Source: Planctomycetaceae bacterium
Lineage (GTDB): Bacteria > Planctomycetota > Planctomycetia > Pirellulales > Pirellulaceae
DNA: 64,000 bases
Direction: 5' to 3'
Assembly (NCBI GenBank): GCA_020638975.1
Contig: JACKHN010000010.1
Location: 1-64,000, forward strand
The notes under the pieces are model-generated. The model was not told the DNA's origin and searched no databases. It worked only from the letters and a program-made list of their open reading frames with translations. Shown piece by piece: positions 8,817 to 16,922 of this stretch (its first letter is position 1; every line of letters begins with the position of its first letter). A program made the translations under genes and the position numbers.

Positions 8817-10279
8817 AATTCTGTTCGGCATGACATTTGCTAGCCGGATTTTCTTACGAATTGGGCTAGCTAGCCGTGGTTGTGTTTGTCATGATTGTGG
8901 GCATGGCGTCCAAGGATAACACCGACAAAGGCATCCAGGAAAGCGACCTCTCGGGGCTCCGCGATCTGCAGGCGATGGCGAAGCTGCTTAAACCGCTGCA
9001 CCGAATCGGCACGGAACGGGACAAAGCCAATAACCGTGACTTGCACATGGATCAGTACTGCTTGCTTGTGCTGATGTGGCTCTACAACCCCATCATCGAT
9101 TCGTTTCGCGGATTGCAACAATGCAGTGGCTTGAAGAACGTGCAGAAGCGACTCGGCGTCGGGCGGGCTTCGCTGGGGTCGCTGTCCGAGTCGGTCACGA
9201 TCTTCGATCCAACGCCGCTCGCCAGACTGGCCGAAGAACTGAGTGACAAGCTGCCTGATCGTACGCCGGAGAACTTCGCCTGCGTTGACAAGAAGATCAC
9301 CGCCGTGGATGGATCGGTGTTTCGCTTGCTGGCTCAGATCGCTGAGCTGGCTTGGCTGCCCAAAGGCGATGGCAAGTCGTCCTGCGGCTATCGCTTGCAT
9401 GCTCAATTTGAAGTCTTCAAAGGCACGCCCAGCCGCATCGACGTGACCGGTGCCAATCCCAAAGGCGAAGCGGACGAGCGACGCGTGTTGGAGCGGACGG
9501 TCGAGGCCGGACGTTGTTATCTCATCGATCGTGGCTATGCCAAGTACGTGCTGTGGAACGCCATCGCTGCGGCGGACAGCCAGTATGTGTGTCGGCTGGG
9601 CGACGCGATACCGTACGAAGTGGTCCGCGAAAACGCACTGACCGACACGGATCGAAGTGCCAGCATCGTGAGCGACCAGATCGTACAGTTTGGCACGGCC
9701 AACAGCCGCACGACTCCACCCGATCACTCCACGCGACTGGTGATTGTCAAGGTCAAGCCTCACGATAGTCGTCGCAGCAAGAACGGCGTCAGCGGCGCGA
9801 GCAGCGATGGCTACTTGCGGATCGTGACCAACAATCTAGACGTGCCCGCCGAGATCATTGCGGCGCTGTACGAGTTGCGTTGGACAATTGAGTTATACTT
9901 CCGCATCATCAAACAATTATTGGGCTGTCGCCATCTGCTGAGTACGAAAGCCAACGGCGTGACGATTCAGATCTACATGGCGATCATCGCTTGCATCATG
10001 ATCTTGGCGATGACAGGTAAGCTGCCGACGAAGCGGACGTATGAAATGATCTGCTTCTACCTGCTTGGCCTCGCCGAGTTGGACGAGTTGGAGGCCCACA
10101 TCCAACAACTTCCGCCGAAGTAGTCGCCACCGCGTTGGCCCGGGCCTCGCGGCGGTTCACGCTGCGCACTCCCTAACCGCTCGCCACACCCTGCCGCCAA
10201 CCATCACTCGACGAAGCACATGACACAGCATCCCGCGACAGGTAGGATAAATCCGGCAAACCACGTGCCGAACAGAATT
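8817..10279 (+). mobile_element. IS4-family insertion sequence, 1463 bp
   Basis: The ends are inverted repeats: aattctgttcggca at 8817-8830 and its exact reverse complement at 10266-10279, with weaker matching further in (tttgc..cggattt). It is flanked by an 11-bp direct duplication and carries one intact transposase gene. Because the interrupted palindrome can be reconstructed exactly, the insertion looks fairly recent. It lies between a DUF1501 gene and the PSD1 gene, 92 nt upstream of the PSD1 start, and is oriented against them. Confidence 0.88.
8876..10123 (+). CDS. IS4 family transposase
   Basis: A 415-residue DDE transposase. The first Asp is in AVDGSVFR, the second in YLIDRGYAK, and the Glu is in the YREK signature YELRWTIELYFRIIK, whose spacing Y-2-R-3-E-6-K matches the IS4 family exactly. 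It catalyses cut-and-paste transposition using the terminal repeats at 8817 and 10279. The reading frame opens with GTG at 8876; an internal ATG at 8903 (MASKDNTDKG) is an equally likely start. The frame is complete, so the element may still be active. Confidence 0.92.
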   Translation: MVVFVMIVGMASKDNTDKGIQESDLSGLRDLQAMAKLLKPLHRIGTERDKANNRDLHMDQYCLLVLMWLYNPIIDSFRGLQQCSGLKNVQKRLGVGRASLGSLSESVTIFDPTPLARLAEELSDKLPDRTPENFACVDKKITAVDGSVFRLLAQIAELAWLPKGDGKSSCGYRLHAQFEVFKGTPSRIDVTGANPKGEADERRVLERTVEAGRCYLIDRGYAKYVLWNAIAAADSQYVCRLGDAIPYEVVRENALTDTDRSASIVSDQIVQFGTANSRTTPPDHSTRLVIVKVKPHDSRRSKNGVSGASSDGYLRIVTNNLDVPAEIIAALYELRWTIELYFRIIKQLLGCRHLLSTKANGVTIQIYMAIIACIMILAMTGKLPTKRTYEMICFYLLGLAELDELEAHIQQLPPK

Positions 10280-10298
10280 GGCTGGAAGCCTATCCCAC
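10280..10298. repeat. Right target duplication (10280-10290) and distal end of the split palindrome
   Basis: The right copy of the 11-bp duplication ggctggaagcc is followed by tatcccac, which completes the second arm of the palindrome that starts at 8768. Confidence 0.85.
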
Positions 10299-10355
10299 GT
10301 CGGAAACTGTCCGTTATTTCACGAGCGATACTTAGCATCCATGCGACGAGACTAT

Positions 10356-11738
10356 CTAAATCAATTCCTCAATGGGCGTCGGATCATCGAGAACGGATGT
10401 TGGTCGACCACTGTGGTCGAGGATCTGCAGGCTGGGGTCGATGCCCAGGCAATGATAAATCGTGGCGTGAATATTTTCTGGACGAACGGGCCGCGAGGCC
10501 GGTCGTTCGCCGCGACTGTCCGTCGAGCCAACGATCTGACCACCCTTCACGCCACCGCCGCCAAGCAGGCAGAACATCGAATTGCCCCAATGGTCGCGAC
10601 CGGGCGTTCCTTTGCTCATCGGTGGACCGCCGTTGCCGCCGTCGTTCATGCGAGGCGTCCGGCTGAACTCGCCGCACAAGATGACTAGCGTCGTGTCGAG
10701 CAAACCGCGTCGATCGAGATCCGTGAACAGTGCCGACACGGCGGAGTCGACCATCGGCAGGTAACGCTCCATTCCCGATTGCAGATCCCAGTGATGATCC
10801 CAACCGCCGAAGTGAACCGTCACGAACGAAGCGCCTGACTCGACCAATCGACGAGCAAGCAGCGTGCTTTGGCCCCAGTTGTGTCGACCGTACATGTCAC
10901 GTGTCGCGTCGTCTTCACTTGCTATGTCGAACGCCGTGCGGGCCTGTTCTCCCGACACGAACGATAACGCTTGTTGCTCGAAACGGTCGATCGCATCGAA
11001 CTCGCCACGTTCTTCGATCGCTCGCGGAATCTGATCCAACCGCGACAGTAAGTCCTGCCGGTCGTCGAGTCGATCGACGGAGAGCCCCGTCGTTAAGTGC
11101 AAGTTTTGAACTTTGAAGTTGGCGTTGTTCGGATCGCCGCCGGTTTCGAAGGGATTGAATTGAACTCCCAGCAAGTCGCCGCCGAAGTAACCGGGACGCA
11201 ACCCGATGCTCGACGCAACAGGGACGGACACATAGGGAGGTACGGTCGTTGGCATGTGTTGCCGTTGATGGGCGACGATGGCTCCGATGGATGGAAAGCG
11301 GCCCGTGGTGTTCGCTCCGCTGACACCCATGTTCTTCGTGGTCAACATGCGATGACCACCAGCAAAGTGATCGCCCGTATCGTGATGCAACGATCGCACG
11401 ATCGAGAACTTGTCGGCGACCTTCGCTTGTTTCGGAAATAACTCGGTGATATCGAAGCCAGGGACGTTGGTCGGAATTGGCCGCCACAGACCTCGATATT
11501 CGGAGGGTGCTTCGGGCTTCATGTCGTACATGTCCATGTGCCCTGGCCCGCCGTCAAGCCAGATCAAGATCGCGGAAGTTTTTTCCTTGGCTCCTGTGAC
11601 CGCCGCCGATGCTTCGCGGGCTCGCAATACTCCCGACAGGCCGACACTGGCCATGCCGGCAACTCCCAATTGAACGAAACTCCGTCGGTTCATTCCGTCA
11701 CAATAGCGGCCCGTCTGGCCTGCTTCGATTCGAAACAT
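10356..11738 (-). CDS. DUF1501 family secreted protein, second copy
   Basis: A 460-residue protein. The N-terminus MFRIEAGQTGRYCDGMNRRS is the common planctomycete DUF1501 leader, with a twin-arginine signal starting at NRRSFVQLGVAG. AILIWLDGGPGHMDMYDMKP, HYDTGD-like HHDTGDHFAGGH and CGEFSRTPRMNDGGNGGPPM follow as in the family. It has a sulfatase/phosphatase-like fold and unknown substrate, and is predicted to be exported by Tat. The chosen start has GGAG 9 nt upstream. Its usual PSD1 partner is not directly upstream; it is flanked by an IS4 element on one side and an IS110 transposase on the other, so local rearrangement has probably isolated it. Confidence 0.9.
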   Translation of the reverse strand: MFRIEAGQTGRYCDGMNRRSFVQLGVAGMASVGLSGVLRAREASAAVTGAKEKTSAILIWLDGGPGHMDMYDMKPEAPSEYRGLWRPIPTNVPGFDITELFPKQAKVADKFSIVRSLHHDTGDHFAGGHRMLTTKNMGVSGANTTGRFPSIGAIVAHQRQHMPTTVPPYVSVPVASSIGLRPGYFGGDLLGVQFNPFETGGDPNNANFKVQNLHLTTGLSVDRLDDRQDLLSRLDQIPRAIEERGEFDAIDRFEQQALSFVSGEQARTAFDIASEDDATRDMYGRHNWGQSTLLARRLVESGASFVTVHFGGWDHHWDLQSGMERYLPMVDSAVSALFTDLDRRGLLDTTLVILCGEFSRTPRMNDGGNGGPPMSKGTPGRDHWGNSMFCLLGGGGVKGGQIVGSTDSRGERPASRPVRPENIHATIYHCLGIDPSLQILDHSGRPTSVLDDPTPIEELI

Positions 11739-12393
11739 GGTCTCGGTCTCCAGCGACTTGTATTTAGGTGGGATGGTTTGTGGCGTGAGCCGTCACGATT
11801 TGTCGGGAACAAACCGGCAACGGCATGCTGGGTCTGCCCTAGTTATACTTCGGCGCGGCCCGCAAAACAATTCAAGTTATGGCAAGCCCTAGTGCTGTGT
11901 TACGGCTAAGAATTCGGGTGCCACTTCTATGAAAAGTTAGTGGCTGTCAATAGTTTGTTGTTTCATTTTTTGTGTTAAGTTTGAATTAGCCCAGACGGAG
12001 GATAGGGCAACGCAGAGGTGCGACCCGAGCGCCGGACTGGGGCCGAGATCGAAGCGGGTGGTTTGACGTAGGTTGAATCACCTGCATCTCTCTACTTTCT
12101 TCGAGCTTGGCCAAATGCGATAAACCTTCGCAGCACGATGCTGCGACCTCTTCGAACATGGAGGTGAGTGGCGATGATATCCAACACCAATCGATACTGT
12201 CGGTCTCCCATTCTTCTATCCGAGCGTTGAGCCCAAGTTGGGATTCGAAAGGCGTGAGGCTGCCCCACCTGGCTACGAGCAAGATCCAGAGAATCCGCCC
12301 AGTGGCACCACGAGCTCACCTCACAACCGAGAGCCAAATCGTATCGACCTTTGTGTTCATCTTCATCACAACACCTCGGTTGTTCCAAGAAGC
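11739..12393. other. Non-coding region between DUF1501 and the IS110 transposase
   Basis: About 655 bases with no convincing gene. Frames at 11986-12282 and 12092-12685 on the minus strand have no recognisable content. The part next to the transposase stop (roughly 11950-12393) is probably the 3' non-coding end of the IS110 element, since this family lacks simple terminal repeats and carries long untranslated ends. The exact element boundary cannot be read from one copy. The remainder upstream of the DUF1501 start contains its ribosome site and presumably its promoter. Confidence 0.4.
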
Positions 12394-13437
12394 CTAAGCA
12401 ACCTGTGATTGCTGTTCTACTTGACGCATCTCCCAAAATAGTTTCCGTATCCAGCGATTGGCCACGGTGGCTGCGGCAACCGAACCCGGTTTGCCTCGCT
12501 GTTTCAAGCCTTCCTTCATTTGCTTCCAAGTCGGTTGAAAACGCGCCAGACGATGAGCCGCTTCGATCAGCATCGTTCGCAGTGTGAGGTTGCCAGCTCT
12601 GACCAAGCCGCCATCGGCCTGACGTTTGCCGCTGGAAGCATTCTTCGGCGTCACCGCACAATAGCGGGCCAGTTGCTTGCCGCAAGCAAACCGATCGAAC
12701 GAACCGATCTCGGCTCGCATCACAACCGCCGTGACCAGCCCTACGCCTTTCGTCTCACGCAGCTTTTGCACCACCGGATCGTCGGTCGTCGCTTCTTCCA
12801 TCCGTCGTTCGACCTCGCGCACTTTCGCGACCAGCCGCTCGAGGTCTGCCAAGTGTTGGTCCATGACCCAGCGACTGTGGCCATTCAGCGACTCGGTTGA
12901 CTTCAACCAAATCAGCCAAGCCTTGGTCCACACGTTGCCAACTTCACGCGGAGCCGCGATACGTTCCTCGCGCAGCATCGCCCGCATCCGCAGCTTCACA
13001 TCGCGACGTTGCTCGACGAGTTGCTGTCGATAACGACCTAGTCTCCGCAGATCGCGAATCTCCGCCGGCGGCAACCAGACGCGCGGCAGGTAACCGACGC
13101 GACACAGGTCGGCCAACAAATGAGCATCTGCCAAGTCGCTTTTGTCCGGGCTCTGCTTCATCTTGGAACAGATGCCGGCGTGCGCCAGTTCCACCGGCCA
13201 ATCGTGGTTCCTGAGTTGCTCCGCGAAGTGACTTGCGCCGCAGCAAGTCTCGACCGCTGCACCTCGAATGATTCGTCCGTCGCGCGTGTTGTCTACATAC
13301 TCCAGAATACTGCTCATGTCATTCGCAACCCGCTGATTTCCGAGTACTTCCCCAGCCTCATCAAGGATGCAAACTTGCACGAAACAATCGTGATAATCGA
13401 ATCCCACAAAGCAGCACCAGTCAGCTATACTTGCCAT
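12394..13437 (-). CDS. IS110 family transposase (DEDD, bridge-RNA class)
   Basis: A 347-residue recombinase. The RuvC-like DEDD domain starts with CFVGFDYHD (first Asp at residue 14). The C-terminal Transposase_20 domain includes ETKGVGLVTAVVMRAEIG and ARYCAVTPKNASSGKRQADG, which carries the conserved serine. IS110 enzymes act with a bridge RNA made from the element's non-coding end. The frame extends upstream to a GTG at 13482, but the ATG at 13437 has GGAG 8 nt upstream and gives the standard N-terminus MASIADWCCF, so it is preferred. Complete and apparently intact. Confidence 0.92.
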   Translation of the reverse strand: MASIADWCCFVGFDYHDCFVQVCILDEAGEVLGNQRVANDMSSILEYVDNTRDGRIIRGAAVETCCGASHFAEQLRNHDWPVELAHAGICSKMKQSPDKSDLADAHLLADLCRVGYLPRVWLPPAEIRDLRRLGRYRQQLVEQRRDVKLRMRAMLREERIAAPREVGNVWTKAWLIWLKSTESLNGHSRWVMDQHLADLERLVAKVREVERRMEEATTDDPVVQKLRETKGVGLVTAVVMRAEIGSFDRFACGKQLARYCAVTPKNASSGKRQADGGLVRAGNLTLRTMLIEAAHRLARFQPTWKQMKEGLKQRGKPGSVAAATVANRWIRKLFWEMRQVEQQSQVA

Positions 13438-13509
13438 GTTCGTCACTCCAACCATTAGTTTTGGGATTAAAATTCTCGTCACAAACTAATAGGTCAAGGA
13501 GTGACGAAC
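13438..13509 (-). promoter_or_regulatory. Nested stem-loop directly upstream of the IS110 transposase start
   Basis: The arms gttcgtcactcc (13438-13449) and ggagtgacgaac (13498-13509) are perfect reverse complements. Inside them attagttt (13454-13461) pairs with aaactaat (13483-13490). In the transcript of the minus strand this fold would enclose the transposase ribosome-binding site (GGAG), so it could control translation. Alternatively it could be part of the IS110 bridge-RNA-coding end. Confidence 0.5.
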
Positions 13510-13523
13510 TTCTTTCATCCCAT

Positions 13524-13581
13524 CTGGCTCCGCCAGTGCTGCACGGACCAACCACGCCCGTGACGGCACTGGCAGAGCCAG
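13524..13581. repeat. 16-bp imperfect palindromic repeat
   Basis: ctggctccgccagtgc (13524-13539) and gcactggcagagccag (13566-13581) are reverse complements at 15 of 16 positions, with a 26-nt spacer. It is adjacent to the IS110 upstream structure and could be either the IS target (palindromes are favoured by some IS110 relatives) or an independent intergenic repeat. Confidence 0.6.
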
Positions 13582-13816
13582 TGGCACACAACCCGAAGAT
13601 TAAGCTGTGACCAGGCACTAGCGATTAGATTTTCAATCCAGGCAATTCGTAACGCGTGACTATGCAGCGATTGTCGTGCTTACGCCTTTTGAAATTGCCC
13701 TGTTTCGACAGTCGCGATGCGACGACGGATAGTAGCCCCGGCATTTATGCCGGGGATTCAGCAGTTCGTTCCTCCGAAGCCCCGAAGGTGGCGACACAAG
13801 GATATCGCCGCCTTCA
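13582..13816. other. Intergenic region with a short hairpin
   Basis: No gene is seen. A near-perfect palindrome, ccccggcat-tt-atgccgggg, lies at 13736-13755. It is downstream of the ion-channel gene (minus strand) and may serve as a transcript end, although no U-tract follows. Confidence 0.4.
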
Positions 13817-15280
13817 TCACAATCGAATCTCACGCTCGGCAATGACAACGATTTCGTCGCCTTCCGAAAAGATGTGCCTGGCCGGATTGACAATCATTTC
13901 ACCCGTTGCAGCGTGAACGGCAATTAGAATCGCATTGTGTGACTGTTTAAGCTGAACGAACAGGTCGTTGAAACTTTTGCCGAACCATTCGGATGGCAGC
14001 ACCGTGCGATAAAACTCATTGCCGTGTTGATACGTGAGCAACTCGGAGAAGACTCCCATCAAGCCGCGGTTCATCGCTGCCTGTGCCAGCATATACGCGC
14101 CGTATTCGCCGCTGACTACAAAATCGTTGACGCGGCCCATCTTCAAGTGCGACGCATACGAACGATTCATCAACTCGGCACAGGTATAAACGGCGGGGTT
14201 CAGTTTCTCGACGGTCAAGGCGGCCAAGATCGTACGCGCGTCGGCATCCTGTTCGCTTCGCCCGGCGGACGTATCGGCCATGATGATGCACGTCTTGGCG
14301 CGATGAACTCCAGCTTGCTCGAGCGCGGCGATGCGAGTGAAATCATCGTCCAGGAAATGCACGGTCTTGCGCAGTTCCGGTGGCAGCGTCGGCGGTTCGC
14401 CTTCGAAGTGTGTGATGACAGCGATGGCTTGGCCGTTGCTCACCTTCGAAGCGTGGAACTCAGCAACGATGATTTCGGCCTTGCTGTTCCAGCCACAGAC
14501 GATGATGTGATTCTCTAAGGCGTCCCAATTCACCATACCACTCTCCATTCTCAATCGCTCTACCATAAATGCCGACACCGTGCCCGTGAACATGGCAAAG
14601 ATCGTCAGCCCCATGAACATCACAAAGACCGCCACGATTTTCCCGCCGATCGTCTTTGGTGGCCCCGGGATTGGTTCGCCTGCGAACAGCGAGTAGACGC
14701 TGAACCAAAACGAATTCTGTAGGTCAAAAGGTTGTTCCGAGCCAGTTGCTGCGTTTCCTTCGAACACCATCATCGCGCCTGTTCCGAACAGGACCGTCAA
14801 GCCCAACAATCCGCAGACGAACACATACTCCAACGCCCCGCGTCGCAACACATCGGGGAAGTGCACCGCCAGACGCGACGCGACACCAAACAACCGCAGC
14901 AGACGAATGAGGCGGAACAACCGAAAGACTCGCATCGATCGGAACACGCGAAACAGCGGCAGCACTGCAACGATGTCGATCCAATACTCGGCAAAGAAGC
15001 GGCGTTTGCTGGGACTGGCGGCGAATCGCAACGACAATTCGATGACGAAGAGGAACGTGATGACGTCGTTGGCGACTTCCAGCATGGCCAGCATCGGGTC
15101 GCCGTCTCGCGTGGCTCCTGACGCATGCAACGTGAACTCAAACAGCGTTAGCCCAACCGAGATCAGAACCAACACGCCGATTGTCAATTCGACAGAGGCC
15201 TTGGCAAAGAATCGCCCCAAAGTGCGCTGCCACGGCGCGAGCGGTGTAGCAATGATCGTAGATTGCTCGGCTCGACGCAT
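13817..15280 (-). CDS. Voltage-gated-channel-like protein with TrkA-N/RCK domain, atypical pore
   Basis: A 487-residue membrane protein. It has a six-helix channel layout: a hydrophobic S1 near 28-50, an arginine-rich S4-like helix FRVFRSMRVFRLFRLIRLLR (~109-128), S5, a pore loop and S6 (IVAVFVMFMGLTIFAMFTG). A TrkA-N/RCK Rossmann domain begins at NHIIVCGWNSKAEIIVAEF. The pore loop reads SLFAGEPIPGPPKTIGGK where potassium channels have TxGYGD, so the canonical selectivity filter is missing although the surrounding pore helix and S6 are intact. Ion selectivity cannot be inferred; annotation as a potassium channel would be unsafe. Monocistronic, with 136 nt separating it from the flavoprotein gene. 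Confidence 0.8.
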   Translation of the reverse strand: MRRAEQSTIIATPLAPWQRTLGRFFAKASVELTIGVLVLISVGLTLFEFTLHASGATRDGDPMLAMLEVANDVITFLFVIELSLRFAASPSKRRFFAEYWIDIVAVLPLFRVFRSMRVFRLFRLIRLLRLFGVASRLAVHFPDVLRRGALEYVFVCGLLGLTVLFGTGAMMVFEGNAATGSEQPFDLQNSFWFSVYSLFAGEPIPGPPKTIGGKIVAVFVMFMGLTIFAMFTGTVSAFMVERLRMESGMVNWDALENHIIVCGWNSKAEIIVAEFHASKVSNGQAIAVITHFEGEPPTLPPELRKTVHFLDDDFTRIAALEQAGVHRAKTCIIMADTSAGRSEQDADARTILAALTVEKLNPAVYTCAELMNRSYASHLKMGRVNDFVVSGEYGAYMLAQAAMNRGLMGVFSELLTYQHGNEFYRTVLPSEWFGKSFNDLFVQLKQSHNAILIAVHAATGEMIVNPARHIFSEGDEIVVIAEREIRL

Positions 15281-15416
15281 CGATCACCTGCCGGGAACGG
15301 GACTAACGCGATTGCATGGGTTGCATAACTATCGGTCGTAGGGAACGAGTGTAAATCGTGCAGTAGGTGAATGCTATATCGCTATTCGCTGTGGAAGGCA
15401 CTTTATTCGTTGTTGT

Positions 15417-16922
15417 CTACATGGGGGCAACGGTGTGACGGTACATGTTCGAAACGGAGTCGTCCAACAAACCCACGTGATTGATCGGTGCGACTAACGA
15501 AGCCACCTGACGACGAACCTGATCGATTGTGTTGTCACTCGAACGGTGAGCATGTTGCGAGATCACGGCACAGGCGTCATGGAGTAAGCTGCGGACACTA
15601 TCTTGGTCGGCACATAGAAGGGCGAGCGATGTATTGCCTTCGCACCTCAATCGTTCGTATGTCGTCGCAGCGGCGAAATACAACATCGAGGCGACGACGA
15701 GCAAGTCGAAATTGTCAAAACTCGCGAAGCATGCCGCGACTAATTCGTCGATCAGATCAAGTTCCTTCTCAAGTGTCTTGCCATAACCTGCCAACGCTTT
15801 CGTCCGCGCAGCATCTTGCCATAGTTGATCGAGAATCTGAACCAACCGTTCGATGCCGCACAGCGAATGCGCGATGCCGGTGCTGTGGAGTGGGTCGACG
15901 AACCCGGCAGTATGCGGCAGCAACGCCCAGTCCTCGCCCGCCAATTGAGACCATCGCCGTTGTAGCCGCTTGGTGCGGAGTAATCTGCCCGGCGCCGTCG
16001 CCAACTCGGCATCAGCAAACATCGCGGCCAGCGACGGATAACGCGCGAGCCACTGGTTCCATTCGGTGAATGTGTCCAACGAAGGATCGAGCGGGTACTT
16101 TGCCTCGTCGAGGACTAAGCCAGCGCTCGTTAGCCCGTTGTTGAATCGCAACATCCACAACCAGGCACCGTCCAGGATGTGATGTTGAGCCGCGTTGTCG
16201 CAGTGAAATGGGTGATCCTGCGTCAAACCTCCGAGCGAGTTCAGCGCGTCATGCCAGGAGCCAACGCCTCGAAAGTGGGAGAATACTGCGCGCGAGTGAG
16301 TTCGACATCGGTCGACGCAGGAAGCGATTCCAAGCGAACGCGGCAAAACGCCCGCTTCGCCTGTGGCATCAACAAGGAAGGAACCGTGAAACGAGATCGC
16401 TTGCCCTTCGTATTGGCAATCGATCGACCAATCGTTTAGTCCGGCGTGCTGAATCTCGCGGACGGTACATTCTTCCAGCACCATGACTCCGATTGCCGCC
16501 GCTTCGGAGCAAAACCATTGATCCACATCAGCACGTAACCACTGCGTGTCGCTATCCCGATCATGGCTGCTCGCCGCTACCAGCAGTTCGTTGGCGTGCG
16601 TTGGTGATGGCGTGAAGACCTGCCCAGGCTTGTGCCCAAAGTAACTGAAGCCTCGCTTCAAACCGCATCCGACGTGGGGGTAGGTCTCTTGCCAACTTCC
16701 GTACTTCGCGAGCGGAAGCAACCGCGGCAAATCGTATCGCTTCGCCAGATCTCGCAGCACCATGTTGGCGATTGGCGTGGACGATTCGCCGATCACGAAT
16801 CGCGGATGTCGCGTCTTGTCAATCAATGCCACCCGCCGTCCGACTCGCTGCAAAATCATCGCGGTCAAGCTGCCCGCAAAGCCAGATCCCAGGACGACGA
16901 CATCGAACTTTTGTTCTTTCAT
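15417..16922 (-). CDS. FAD-dependent oxidoreductase, tryptophan-halogenase-like
   Basis: A 501-residue flavoprotein. The N-terminus FDVVVLGSGFAGSLTAMIL has the GxGxxG dinucleotide-binding motif at residues 12-17. FVIGESSTPIANMVLRDLA matches the region seen in geranylgeranyl reductase/tryptophan-halogenase relatives, and VDATGEAGVLPRSL and ALLPHTAGFVDPLHSTGIAH are the second and third FAD contacts. The halogenase WxWxIP motif is not evident, so halogenation is not supported; an FAD monooxygenase or reductase is as likely. The ATG at 16922 is chosen because it overlaps the stop of the upstream radical SAM gene as ATGA; an in-frame start 7 codons earlier is less likely. Tight coupling to the radical SAM gene suggests a joint modification pathway. 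Confidence 0.8.
   Translation of the reverse strand: MKEQKFDVVVLGSGFAGSLTAMILQRVGRRVALIDKTRHPRFVIGESSTPIANMVLRDLAKRYDLPRLLPLAKYGSWQETYPHVGCGLKRGFSYFGHKPGQVFTPSPTHANELLVAASSHDRDSDTQWLRADVDQWFCSEAAAIGVMVLEECTVREIQHAGLNDWSIDCQYEGQAISFHGSFLVDATGEAGVLPRSLGIASCVDRCRTHSRAVFSHFRGVGSWHDALNSLGGLTQDHPFHCDNAAQHHILDGAWLWMLRFNNGLTSAGLVLDEAKYPLDPSLDTFTEWNQWLARYPSLAAMFADAELATAPGRLLRTKRLQRRWSQLAGEDWALLPHTAGFVDPLHSTGIAHSLCGIERLVQILDQLWQDAARTKALAGYGKTLEKELDLIDELVAACFASFDNFDLLVVASMLYFAAATTYERLRCEGNTSLALLCADQDSVRSLLHDACAVISQHAHRSSDNTIDQVRRQVASLVAPINHVGLLDDSVSNMYRHTVAPM

Noticed and set aside
8870..9763. A 297-codon open frame on the minus strand
   Set aside because: It is the antisense shadow of the IS4 transposase, whose DDE motifs and YREK signature are on the plus strand.
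12092..12685. A 197-codon minus-strand frame and a 98-codon frame at 11986-12282
   Set aside because: They overlap the IS110 gene end or its non-coding flank, have no domain or ribosome site, and show shadow-like composition rich in Arg and Ser.
15417..16922. Firm call of tryptophan halogenase
   Set aside because: The FAD motifs fit, but the WxWxIP signature that marks halogenases is not seen.
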